Part shown: positions 8,189-16,042 of the stretch, piece by piece | Numbering within the stretch: the stretch's first letter is position 1 | Layout of the letters: each line of letters opens with the position of its first letter | Origin: VBAS01 sp035318985 | GTDB lineage: Bacteria; Bacteroidota; Bacteroidia; Chitinophagales; Chitinophagaceae | Length of the DNA stretch: 38,731 bases | Assembly (NCBI GenBank): GCA_035318985.1 | Contig: DATHDP010000136.1 | Coordinates: 1-38,731 of the forward strand | Direction of reading: 5' to 3' | The notes under the pieces: model-generated | What the model saw: the letters and a program-made list of their open reading frames with translations, nothing else | The model's database searches: none | Told to the model about the DNA's origin: nothing | Program-made: the position numbers and the translations under genes

Positions 8189-9469
8189 ATGAGAATAAGA
8201 TCTTTTTCAGCTTTATTGACAAGCACAATAGCGCTGCTTTTTGTTTTTAATAGTTGTGTAAAGGATAAATGCACTCGCAGTTATGTGTATTGGGAGCCTG
8301 TATATCGCACAAAAAATGAAGTGCGGGCCAATATCAAAAACAATTCATCAAGAGAAATAGAAAGACCCGGCAAAATTTATATCCGTGGCAACTATATTTT
8401 TCTAAATGAGATCGATCGTGGCATTCATATAATTGACAATACAAACAGATCGGCTCCGAAGAATATCGCTTTTATTGACATCCCAGGTAATCTTGATATG
8501 GCCGTAAAGGGCAATATTCTTTATGCAGATCTTTATACTGATCTTGTTGCAATTGATATTACAGATCCACAGCAGATCGTAGTAAAGAAATTCACAGAAA
8601 ATATTTTCCCTGAGAGATATTATGGTAATGGATTTTCACAGAATCCTTCAATGATCATACAAGATTGGGTAAGAAAGGATACTATTGTTCAAACTGATTG
8701 CGGAGGGAATGGTAGAATGTTGTTTGGCCGTATGGCATCAACTGACGTCTTTTTTGCAAGCCCACTTTCATCAACTTCCGCGCAATCAGGAACCGCGGCT
8801 GGTGGTTCTCCATTTGGTGTCGGCGGTTCAATGGCAAGATTTACAATTGTCAATAATTATCTATATGCTGTTTCTAACTCGGCCTTGAATGTTGTTTCTA
8901 TTGCAAACGGTGCTGATCCTGTTTTTAGCAATAAAGTTCAAATGAATTGGGGCATTGAAACGCTTTATCCGTTCAATAATCGTTTATTCGTTGGTTCCAA
9001 TACGGGCATGTTCATTTTTGATATTACTAATCCAACAAGCCCGGCACAATTGGGAACTTTTACACATGCCCGCAGTTGCGATCCGGTGATCGCTGATAAC
9101 ACGAATGCGTTTGTTACGCTACGTTCCGGTACTCCATGCCAGTCCACAAGTGAGCAACTTGATGTATTGGATATTTCCAATCTATCAAACCCAACGCTTA
9201 TTAAAACTTATCCAATGACCAATCCGCACGGACTGGCAAAAGATGGCAACACACTTATCATTTGCGATGGTCGTGATGGGTTGAAATTTTACAACGCATC
9301 GGATGTAAGAAATCTTTCATTGCAAAAACAAATAACGGGGTTTGAAACATATGATGTGATCGCTTTTAACGGATGGGCATTGGTTGTCGCAAAAGATGGG
9401 TTATATCAATATGATTATTCTTCTCTCGGCAACATCAGCTTAATAAGCAAGATGAACGTTAAAAACTAA
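8189..9469 (+). CDS. LVIVD-repeat lipoprotein
   Basis: This 426-residue predicted lipoprotein has a signal peptide ending FNSC, with Cys23 as the lipidation site. The rest is a series of about 40-residue LVIVD-type beta-propeller repeats. The clearest is YIRGNYIFLNEIDRGIHIID followed by NTNRSAPKNIAFIDIPG. Others contain LYADLYTDLVAIDITDPQ, LYAVSNSALNVVSIANGADP and LFVGSNTGMFIFDITNPTSP. Such propellers are surface or periplasmic binding modules in Bacteroidota without a defined ligand. The gene follows the anti-sigma/barrel gene by 45 nt and precedes another barrel gene by 3 nt, so it probably belongs to the same sigma-controlled operon. Confidence 0.85.
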   Translation: MRIRSFSALLTSTIALLFVFNSCVKDKCTRSYVYWEPVYRTKNEVRANIKNNSSREIERPGKIYIRGNYIFLNEIDRGIHIIDNTNRSAPKNIAFIDIPGNLDMAVKGNILYADLYTDLVAIDITDPQQIVVKKFTENIFPERYYGNGFSQNPSMIIQDWVRKDTIVQTDCGGNGRMLFGRMASTDVFFASPLSSTSAQSGTAAGGSPFGVGGSMARFTIVNNYLYAVSNSALNVVSIANGADPVFSNKVQMNWGIETLYPFNNRLFVGSNTGMFIFDITNPTSPAQLGTFTHARSCDPVIADNTNAFVTLRSGTPCQSTSEQLDVLDISNLSNPTLIKTYPMTNPHGLAKDGNTLIICDGRDGLKFYNASDVRNLSLQKQITGFETYDVIAFNGWALVVAKDGLYQYDYSSLGNISLISKMNVKN

Positions 9470-9472
9470 TTT

Positions 9473-10063
9473 ATGAAAATGAAATATTTTTTCCTGGTAC
9501 TACTGATACCTGTTTCTTTGGTTTCTTTTGGACAAAAGAAAAGTGCAGCTTACAAATTTCATTCTATTAATAATGTTGCATTGATAAATGGCGATAACGG
9601 AGTGTCTGCAGGTTTGCAATCAATAAATGGTTTTCAAAAAGGCAACCTGTTCGCCGGTGTTGGTGTTGGATTGGATTATTATCTCTATCGGACAGTTCCT
9701 TTATTTGCTGACTTCAGGTATGAGTTTGGAAAAACAAAGAATAAGTTTTTCGCATATGCGGATGGCGGCGTCAACTTTGATTGGGTAGAGGAAGATTATA
9801 ATGATGGTCCGATCTTTATATGGGATGGAAGCAGAAATAATATTTCCAGTGAATTTCACAATGGGGCTTACACTGATCTTGGTTTTGGTTATAAGGTTGG
9901 ATCAAAGAAGAGTGGGGGCGGTCTTGTCTTGTCACTTGGCCATTCATATAAATCATTAGAGAAAACCATTAGTTATCCGGACTGGAGAACGCAGGAAACT
10001 ATCACTGATGTTTATAAATATAATCTTAACAGGATCGTTTTGAAAGTTGGTTGGAAGTTTTAG
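9473..10063 (+). CDS. Putative outer-membrane beta-barrel protein
   Basis: This 196-residue protein has a signal peptide (MKMKYFFLVLLIPVSLVSFG before QKK). The body consists of amphipathic strands rich in Gly and aromatics: NLFAGVGVGLDYYLYRTVPL, FADFRYEFGKTKNKFFAYADGG, GLVLSLGHSYKSL. It ends in RIVLKVGWKF, and a terminal aromatic residue is the usual signal for barrel insertion. No specific family is recognised. It starts 3 nt after the LVIVD gene, so translation is probably coupled, and the two may form a surface complex. It ends 8 nt from the convergent CAP-protein gene. Confidence 0.75.
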   Translation: MKMKYFFLVLLIPVSLVSFGQKKSAAYKFHSINNVALINGDNGVSAGLQSINGFQKGNLFAGVGVGLDYYLYRTVPLFADFRYEFGKTKNKFFAYADGGVNFDWVEEDYNDGPIFIWDGSRNNISSEFHNGAYTDLGFGYKVGSKKSGGGLVLSLGHSYKSLEKTISYPDWRTQETITDVYKYNLNRIVLKVGWKF

Positions 10064-10071
10064 AAATGTTC

Positions 10072-10644
10072 TTACCAATCATGTTTTGCAATGATGACGC
10101 AGGTATAAGTTTTAAAAGTACTTCCTGATTCCCGCCTGCTAAATCCAATTCCTATGTCTGTTAACGCAGCATTCCATTCATCTAATCCCAGTAAATGTTT
10201 TCTGTGTCCAAGTGTGGGAGTATTTTTATCAGTGACCAGAACCTTTATTGACTCGATACCGCTAAATGTATTTGCTGCCAGTGATTCAAAATAATTAGCA
10301 CTCTTCTCAACTGTCCATTTGGGTTGAAGTTTATAGCCACTTTTCTTAATATAATAATTCATTCCATAACCATCGGGATCAACATGGCCCATGTAATTCC
10401 TCTTTGCCATATCGTATGCTTTAGTCTCTGCTATTTTTGCTAAAGTGTCATTCCATTTTAATTTTATTTTTGAAACCTTAAGTCCTTTTTCAAAGTTTAG
10501 TTCTTCATAGTATTTATCAGGATCGTTTCTTATGTCAGTAAGAAGAGCAAAAGCATCCTGTGCTTCTTTTTTATCAATTGTCACTTCATCATTCTTTTGA
10601 AAAGAAGTGATGCAGAACAATAGTATTACCAGCAGATATTTCAT
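10072..10644 (-). CDS. CAP (SCP/PR1-like) domain secreted protein
   Basis: This 190-residue protein has a short signal peptide and one CAP domain. Recognisable pieces are LKWNDTLAKIAETKAYDMAK, the first conserved His in RNYMGHVDPDG (the 'sHxxxxG' motif), the ES motif region KSANYFESLA, and GHRKHLLGLDEW, equivalent to 'GHRxnll'. Bacterial CAP proteins are extracellular or periplasmic and mostly of unknown activity. It lies 24 nt downstream of queG on the same strand, so co-transcription is possible although the functions are unrelated. Start ATG is at 10642-10644. Confidence 0.88.
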   Translation of the reverse strand: MKYLLVILLFCITSFQKNDEVTIDKKEAQDAFALLTDIRNDPDKYYEELNFEKGLKVSKIKLKWNDTLAKIAETKAYDMAKRNYMGHVDPDGYGMNYYIKKSGYKLQPKWTVEKSANYFESLAANTFSGIESIKVLVTDKNTPTLGHRKHLLGLDEWNAALTDIGIGFSRRESGSTFKTYTCVIIAKHDW

Positions 10645-10668
10645 TAATTACAAATTAGATGAGGGTGC

Positions 10669-11595
10669 TTATTCCGGTTGTAAAAATTTCAGGTTCCTTT
10701 GAATGCCTTTAAGTTTAGTCCGGTTAAGCGCCGAATGCCTGAAAATACTTTTAAATTTTTCTTCTGTCATTGCTTCCCATTCTTTTGTGGAAATATTAAG
10801 AATTCCAGGTAAAGGAGTAAACTCAATTTCAGTTGTTGGTTTTGAAAACCGGTTCCAGGGGCAAACATCCTGGCAGATATCACAACCGAATGCCCAGTTC
10901 TCAAATTTGCCTTTCATTTCGGTAGGTATCAGCATATCTTTTAATTCAATTGTGAAATAAGAAATGCATTTACTTCCATCGACAACTTTACCTGGTAAAA
11001 TTGCATCGGTTGGACAGGCATCGATACAACGAGTGCAGGAGCCACAATAATCTTTTGCAAATGGTTCATCCGGTTCCAGGTCAAGATCAGTTATCAATGT
11101 TGCAATAAAAAAGAAGGAACCACTTTCTTTATTGATCAGGTTCCCGTTTTTACCAACCCAGCCAAGTCCGCTACGCTGGGCCCATGTTCTTTCAAGTACC
11201 GGCGCACTATCTACAAATCCTCTTCCATGAAAATCTCCGATCTCTGACTTTATTTTCTCTATATACTTATTCAACTTTTCCCTGATCACTTCATGATAAT
11301 CTTTTCCAAATGCATACTTTGAAATTTTTGGAGTTCCGGCATCTGGTTTTTCCTTAGGAAAATAATTTAGCAATAAAGTAATTACACTTTTTGCTCCGGG
11401 CATCAATTGACGTGGGTCAATTCTCATATCAAAATATCTTTCCATATAGTGCATATTGCCATGCATTCCTTTACTTAGCCAAAATTCTAATCGACGGGCA
11501 TCATCATCAAGCTTTGTTGCCTGGGCAATGCCACAGAAATTAAATCCAAATTCTGAAGCTAATTGCTTGATCAATATCGTTTGATTTTTTTTCAA
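10669..11595 (-). CDS. queG: Epoxyqueuosine reductase QueG
   Basis: QueG reduces epoxyqueuosine to queuosine in tRNA, using cobalamin and two [4Fe-4S] clusters in the cytosol. The 308-residue protein shows the ferredoxin-like cluster motif CGSCTRCIDACP and the second set CDICQDVCPWN, plus the conserved KCISYFTIE. The N-terminal DUF1730 part contains FGFNFCGIAQA and GNMHYMERYFDMRIDPR. The start is TTG at 11593-11595. No in-frame ATG precedes the conserved N-terminal segment, and an in-frame stop lies upstream, so a non-ATG start is needed to keep a complete domain. It lacks the C-terminal HEAT-like extension of the longer enterobacterial form. It diverges from the DUF3857 gene at 11664. Confidence 0.93.
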   Translation of the reverse strand: MKKNQTILIKQLASEFGFNFCGIAQATKLDDDARRLEFWLSKGMHGNMHYMERYFDMRIDPRQLMPGAKSVITLLLNYFPKEKPDAGTPKISKYAFGKDYHEVIREKLNKYIEKIKSEIGDFHGRGFVDSAPVLERTWAQRSGLGWVGKNGNLINKESGSFFFIATLITDLDLEPDEPFAKDYCGSCTRCIDACPTDAILPGKVVDGSKCISYFTIELKDMLIPTEMKGKFENWAFGCDICQDVCPWNRFSKPTTEIEFTPLPGILNISTKEWEAMTEEKFKSIFRHSALNRTKLKGIQRNLKFLQPE

Positions 11596-11663
11596 AAAAA
11601 TTATTGCATTCGCCGATTTTGAATTAAATTAATACCACATTACAAACCAAAACTGCAGCCATT

Positions 11664-13667
11664 ATGAGAAAATTTATTTTGTCTGTCGCTCTAGTATTGT
11701 TATTGAGCAATTCCCATGCACAGGATAAATCTCCTGTAAAATTCGGTAAAATATCTGCCGAAGATTTTAAAACTTCAGTTTACAGTGTTGACAGCAATGC
11801 AGCTGCTGTAGTTATTGCAGATATTGGCACTTCAACAATTACCGGCAATGTTAAAGGATGGTTCTCAATTGAGTTCAAACATTTTAAACGTATACACATA
11901 TTAAAGAAAAGTTCTTATGAACTTGCCGATGTTGCGATAGAACTTTATACAAATGGTCGTAGCGAGGAAGAGTTACAAGGCCTGAAAGCTTATACCTATA
12001 ACCTGGAAAATGGAAAAATCGTAGAGACAAAACTTGAGAAATCAGGGGTATTCCAGGATAAATTGAGCAAAAACCACTTGACAAAAAAATTTACTTTTCC
12101 CGCAATAAAGGAAGGATCCATTATTGAATACGAATATACGATTCACTCGGATTTTATTTTCAATCTGCAGCCATGGCAGTTCCAGGGCTCTTATCCGCGA
12201 CTATGGAGTGAGTATAACGTATCCATCCCTGAATTTCTATATTATGTATTTCTTTCACAGGGAAATCAGTATAACTCTTCAAAAACAACAAAGGATAAAC
12301 ATGAAAAATTTCGTGTAATTGATGGAGGTGGTGCGGGTGCTTCTGAAACTTACGAATTTGAAGCAGACGTCACTGATTATCGAATGGTGATGAAAAATGT
12401 CCCTGCATTAAAAGAAGAAAGTTTTACATCTACACTTGACAATCACATTGCAAAAATTGACTTTCAATTGGCAGCATACCGCCAACCGCTAGTACCAAGA
12501 GATTATATGGGCAACTGGATGGATGTTACTAAGGAGTTATTGAAGGATGAAAATTTTGGATTGCAGCTTAGCAGGGACAACGGGTGGATATCTGATGAGC
12601 TCAAAATAGCAATGAACGGTGCTTCATCTGATCCCGAAAAAGCAAAAAATATTTACAGTTACCTGCAAAACAATTTTACATGTACAAGTTATGGCAGGTT
12701 ATATACAGACCAACCTCTAAAAAATATTTTAAAAGAAAAAAAGGGAAGTGAGGTAGAAATAAATTTACTGCTTGTAGCCATGTTGCGCAAGGCAGGTTTG
12801 CCTGCTGACCCACTAATGCTGAGTACAAAATCTCATGGATACGCTTTGTCGGTATATCCTATTATGGACAAGTTTAATTATGTGGTTTGTCGTACTGCTA
12901 TTGGAGGTAAAACTTTTTACCTTGATGCAAGTCGTCCAAGGCTTGGATTTGGTCGTTTAACCTGGGAATGTTACAATGGGCATGCAAGAGTAATTAATCC
13001 GGAAGCTACTTCACTCGAGTTTTCATCAGATTCTTTGAACGAGAAGAAAACCACTTCACTCATGTTGTTTTCAGACGAAAAGGGAGAAATTTCAGGGAGG
13101 ATGCAACAGATCCCCGGGTATTATGAGTCCTATTCTCTACGGAGCAGGATCAAGGAAAAGGGGGTTGAAGAATTATTTAAAGACATTAAGAAAGATTTTG
13201 GTACAGATGCGGATATATCCAATACTCGTATTGATTCAGTGGAAAAATATGATCAGCCATTACAACTGAATTATGATGTAAAACTGAATTTAGAAAAAGA
13301 TGATATCATTTATCTCAACCCCATGTTTGGAGAAGGCTACAAAGAAAATCCGTTTAAATCTGCTACAAGAACTTACCCCGTGGAAATGCCTTATGCTTTT
13401 GATGAAGTATTTGTGCTCACAACGGATGTGCCAGCCGGATATGAAGTGGATGAATTGCCAAAATCAATAAAAGTGAATTTTGATGAAGAAGGGAAAAGTT
13501 TTTTTGAATATATCATCAGCCAAAGCGGTGGGGTTATTTCTTTCCGGTCAAGAATAAAGCTGACCCGCAGTTATTATTTACCTGACGAATATGAAATACT
13601 AAGAGAATTTTTTAATTTGATAGTTAGTAAGCACAGCGAACAAATTGTTTTTAAAAAGAAAAAATGA
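11664..13667 (+). CDS. DUF3857/transglutaminase-like protein with degenerate catalytic triad
   Basis: This 667-residue periplasmic protein has a signal peptide ending HAQ. DUF3857 covers about residues 30-260 (KHFKRIHILKKSSYELADV, EGSIIEYEYTIHSDFIFNLQ). A transglutaminase-core-like domain lies at about 325-430, and a C-terminal beta domain follows. In the core, the catalytic Cys position falls in GSEVEINLL (361-369) with no Cys. The His position is Tyr406 (FNYVV); Asp421 remains in FYLDAS. It is therefore probably not an active transglutaminase or protease. It is followed after a single nucleotide by a homologue with an intact Cys and His, which suggests that the two proteins act together. 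The substrate is unknown. Confidence 0.88.
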   Translation: MRKFILSVALVLLLSNSHAQDKSPVKFGKISAEDFKTSVYSVDSNAAAVVIADIGTSTITGNVKGWFSIEFKHFKRIHILKKSSYELADVAIELYTNGRSEEELQGLKAYTYNLENGKIVETKLEKSGVFQDKLSKNHLTKKFTFPAIKEGSIIEYEYTIHSDFIFNLQPWQFQGSYPRLWSEYNVSIPEFLYYVFLSQGNQYNSSKTTKDKHEKFRVIDGGGAGASETYEFEADVTDYRMVMKNVPALKEESFTSTLDNHIAKIDFQLAAYRQPLVPRDYMGNWMDVTKELLKDENFGLQLSRDNGWISDELKIAMNGASSDPEKAKNIYSYLQNNFTCTSYGRLYTDQPLKNILKEKKGSEVEINLLLVAMLRKAGLPADPLMLSTKSHGYALSVYPIMDKFNYVVCRTAIGGKTFYLDASRPRLGFGRLTWECYNGHARVINPEATSLEFSSDSLNEKKTTSLMLFSDEKGEISGRMQQIPGYYESYSLRSRIKEKGVEELFKDIKKDFGTDADISNTRIDSVEKYDQPLQLNYDVKLNLEKDDIIYLNPMFGEGYKENPFKSATRTYPVEMPYAFDEVFVLTTDVPAGYEVDELPKSIKVNFDEEGKSFFEYIISQSGGVISFRSRIKLTRSYYLPDEYEILREFFNLIVSKHSEQIVFKKKK

Positions 13668-13668
13668 T

Positions 13669-15597
13669 ATGAAACGATTTAGTGGGACGATCTTTTTTTT
13701 GCTGCTTTCTTTTTTTGCCGTTGCAAATAGCGGTGAGTATGCTGTTGCAAACATTCCCGAGTCTTTGAAGAAAAACGCCAATGTGGTAAAGAGAATGGAA
13801 GAAGAGCGGTTTACATTAAGATCGCCGGGTGAGGCTGTTTATTATCGGAAATATGCACTTACGATCTTAAATGAAAATGGAGATAAGCATGCCGACTTTC
13901 AGCAATACTATGATCGCTTTATTGAAATTAAAGACATAGCAGGTGTTTTATACGATGCGATGGGAAATAAAATAAAGGAATTAAAAAATAAAGATATACA
14001 GGATCTCAGTGGTGTAAGTGATATAAGCTTAATGGAAGATAACAGGGTGAAGTACCATAGCTTTTACTATAAAGCATATCCCTATACAGTGGAATATGTG
14101 TTAGAGTTGAAATATAACGGAACCATGTTTTATCCCTCGTGGCAACCGTTGGAGGACGAATATTTTTCAGTACAACAAAGCAAATTCATTTTTGAATGCC
14201 CATTGAATTATGAATTTCGATACAAAACATTTCATTACGATGGCCAGGCAGTAGAACAAACAACAGATAAGAAAAGAATGACATGGGAAATAAAAGATGC
14301 ACCTGCAATTATACGAGAATCATTTTCACCTTCACTCAGGCATTTGACAACTTATGTAATGTTTGGCCCCACTGAATTTGAAATGCAGGCTTATAAAGGA
14401 AATATGAAAAGCTGGCAGGACCTGGGAAAGTTTATTTATACATTAAAACAGGGTCGTGATGAGTTGCCTTCTAACATAAAACAAAAAGTGCACGAGATTT
14501 CTGATGGTGTTACTGACCCCCGCGAAAAAATAAGATTGTTGTATGAGTACATGCAGAAAAATACACGTTATGTAAGTATACAATTAGGCATTGGTGGCTG
14601 GCAACCTTTCGATGCAAAATATGTAGCGACAAAAGGCTATGGTGATTGCAAGGCATTATCAAACTACATGTACAGCATTTTAAAAGAAGCAGGGATCAAA
14701 TCATATTATACGGTAATTGGCGCCGGACGAACCAAACCAAATCTTGAAACAGAATTCCCTTCTTCTCAGTTCAATCATGCAATCCTTTGTGCTGTGATCA
14801 ATACTAATGATTCAGTTTGGCTGGAGTGCACAAGCCAGACATTGCCTTCAGGTTATTTAAGTGATTTTACAGATGACCGATATGCATTATTAATAGACGA
14901 AACAGGAGGCAACCTGGTTCATACTCCTAAATATGGTTTGAAAGAAAACCTTCAGCAAAGAACGATAAATGCAAAGCTTGATGCGGAAGGTTTGTTATTG
15001 GCTGATATCAAAACAAATTACTCAGCCATACAGCAGGATCACCTGCACATGCTTATTAATAATTTGTCAAAAGATAAAGTGAAAGAATATTTAGACGAAG
15101 AGTTGACGTTTGCTACTTACACTGTTAATAATTTCTCGTACAAAGAAAACAAGAAGCTAATACCCGAAATTGAAGAAACTCTTTCAGTCACTGCTGATCA
15201 TTATGCTACCATCAGCGGAAAGAGATTGTTTATTGAGCCGAACATAATGTCAAAATCAAGCCGAAAATTGAAATCAGGTGAGGAAAGGAAGTATGACATT
15301 GAGCTTGATATTGAATATTTCGATACAGATAAAATTGAAATAGAAATACCGGCTGGTTATAAGCCTGAATCAATTCCGCAGGATGCAACTGTTGAAAGCA
15401 AATTTGGGAAATACAGCAGTGCGGTAAAGGTTGATCAAAATAAAATAATCTATACCCGAAGCATGCAGCAATTCAGCGGCCTTTTCCCGAAAACTGATTA
15501 TGCGGAAATGATAAAATTTTATGATGCTATTTATAAAGCGGACCGCAATAAATTAGTGTTTATAAAAACTACCCAGGAAGAGAAGAAAGCCTTTTGA
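13669..15597 (+). CDS. DUF3857/transglutaminase-like protein, catalytically intact
   Basis: This 642-residue paralogue of the preceding protein has a signal peptide (KRFSGTIFFLLLSFFAVANS). DUF3857 is at about 40-250, a transglutaminase core at about 275-400 and a C-terminal beta domain follows. The active-site set looks intact: Cys327 in YGDCKALSNYM, His370 in FNHAIL, and an acidic residue Glu386 in VWLECTSQ, where Asp is common in other branches. Such domains act as cysteine proteases, amidases or crosslinkers in the periplasm. I chose ATG at 13669, 1 nt after the previous stop; the longer frame from a TTG overlaps that gene and adds no signal peptide. It ends 2 nt from the convergent gene at 15600. 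Confidence 0.9.
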   Translation: MKRFSGTIFFLLLSFFAVANSGEYAVANIPESLKKNANVVKRMEEERFTLRSPGEAVYYRKYALTILNENGDKHADFQQYYDRFIEIKDIAGVLYDAMGNKIKELKNKDIQDLSGVSDISLMEDNRVKYHSFYYKAYPYTVEYVLELKYNGTMFYPSWQPLEDEYFSVQQSKFIFECPLNYEFRYKTFHYDGQAVEQTTDKKRMTWEIKDAPAIIRESFSPSLRHLTTYVMFGPTEFEMQAYKGNMKSWQDLGKFIYTLKQGRDELPSNIKQKVHEISDGVTDPREKIRLLYEYMQKNTRYVSIQLGIGGWQPFDAKYVATKGYGDCKALSNYMYSILKEAGIKSYYTVIGAGRTKPNLETEFPSSQFNHAILCAVINTNDSVWLECTSQTLPSGYLSDFTDDRYALLIDETGGNLVHTPKYGLKENLQQRTINAKLDAEGLLLADIKTNYSAIQQDHLHMLINNLSKDKVKEYLDEELTFATYTVNNFSYKENKKLIPEIEETLSVTADHYATISGKRLFIEPNIMSKSSRKLKSGEERKYDIELDIEYFDTDKIEIEIPAGYKPESIPQDATVESKFGKYSSAVKVDQNKIIYTRSMQQFSGLFPKTDYAEMIKFYDAIYKADRNKLVFIKTTQEEKKAF

Positions 15598-15599
15598 GG

Positions 15600-15941
15600 T
15601 CATTGTTCTTCCAGATGCAACCGGTGATATATGCGATGCAGAGCCGGTGCTAATATAACTCCAATATTGGTTATGAAAACGATCCCGCTGAACAACGCAT
15701 AAAATGATGAAAATACTTTTCCCGAAACAGTATTGATCTCTATTACAGGGCCCATGCCGCTTAATATCATTGAGGCATTATGAAGAGAGTCTAGCCAGTT
15801 TGCTTCTGCAGTAGTGTGATAACCTAAAATGCCAATCAGTAAACAAAAGCCAAGAATACCGAACGCAATTATAATGTGTTTAAGCACTCTTTGATAAAAA
15901 GTACTCATCGGCGCCAATTTCTGTTTCCTATGTTCGTACAT
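15600..15941 (-). CDS. Small two-TM K+-channel-like membrane protein with altered filter
   Basis: This 113-residue protein has the shape of one ion-channel pore module. TM1 is at about residues 20-41, a re-entrant pore helix WLDSLHNASMILSG at 49-62, a turn GMGPV at 62-66, and TM2 at about 76-98, opening with SGKVFSSFYALFSGIVF. In Ion_trans_2 potassium channels the same layout reads D-[AS]-L-x-x-[AS]-x-x-x-L-T-T-V-G-Y-G-D, then AGxxFxxFYxLFG. Here the filter TVGYGD is replaced by SGMGPV, so potassium selectivity is unlikely. It could be a channel of other selectivity or a non-conducting relative. ATG at 15941 gives a basic N-tail; ATG at residue 12 is an alternative start. Confidence 0.72.
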   Translation of the reverse strand: MYEHRKQKLAPMSTFYQRVLKHIIIAFGILGFCLLIGILGYHTTAEANWLDSLHNASMILSGMGPVIEINTVSGKVFSSFYALFSGIVFITNIGVILAPALHRIYHRLHLEEQ

Positions 15942-15993
15942 ATGTTCGCAATTTTAGACAGAAGGAAAGTTACAAGGTAATTTATAGGAATTA

Positions 15994-16001
15994 AATATTT
16001 G
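15994..16001 (+). promoter_or_regulatory. Candidate -7 promoter element AATATTTG for the sugar operon
   Basis: AATATTTG differs from the Bacteroidota consensus TAnnTTTG only at its first base. It lies 41 nt before the symporter ATG, in the only sizeable gap upstream of the five-gene sugar operon. No -33 element is clear, and the AT-rich context makes chance matches likely. Confidence 0.22.
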
Positions 16002-16042
16002 TAGGCCATTTTTCAATATTTTCATGGTTCAAACGAACTTGC

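Noticed and set aside
15930..15950. Direct repeat ATGTTCG twice near the channel-like gene start
   Set aside because: Seven-base repeats are expected by chance in this AT-rich DNA, and nothing else supports an operator.
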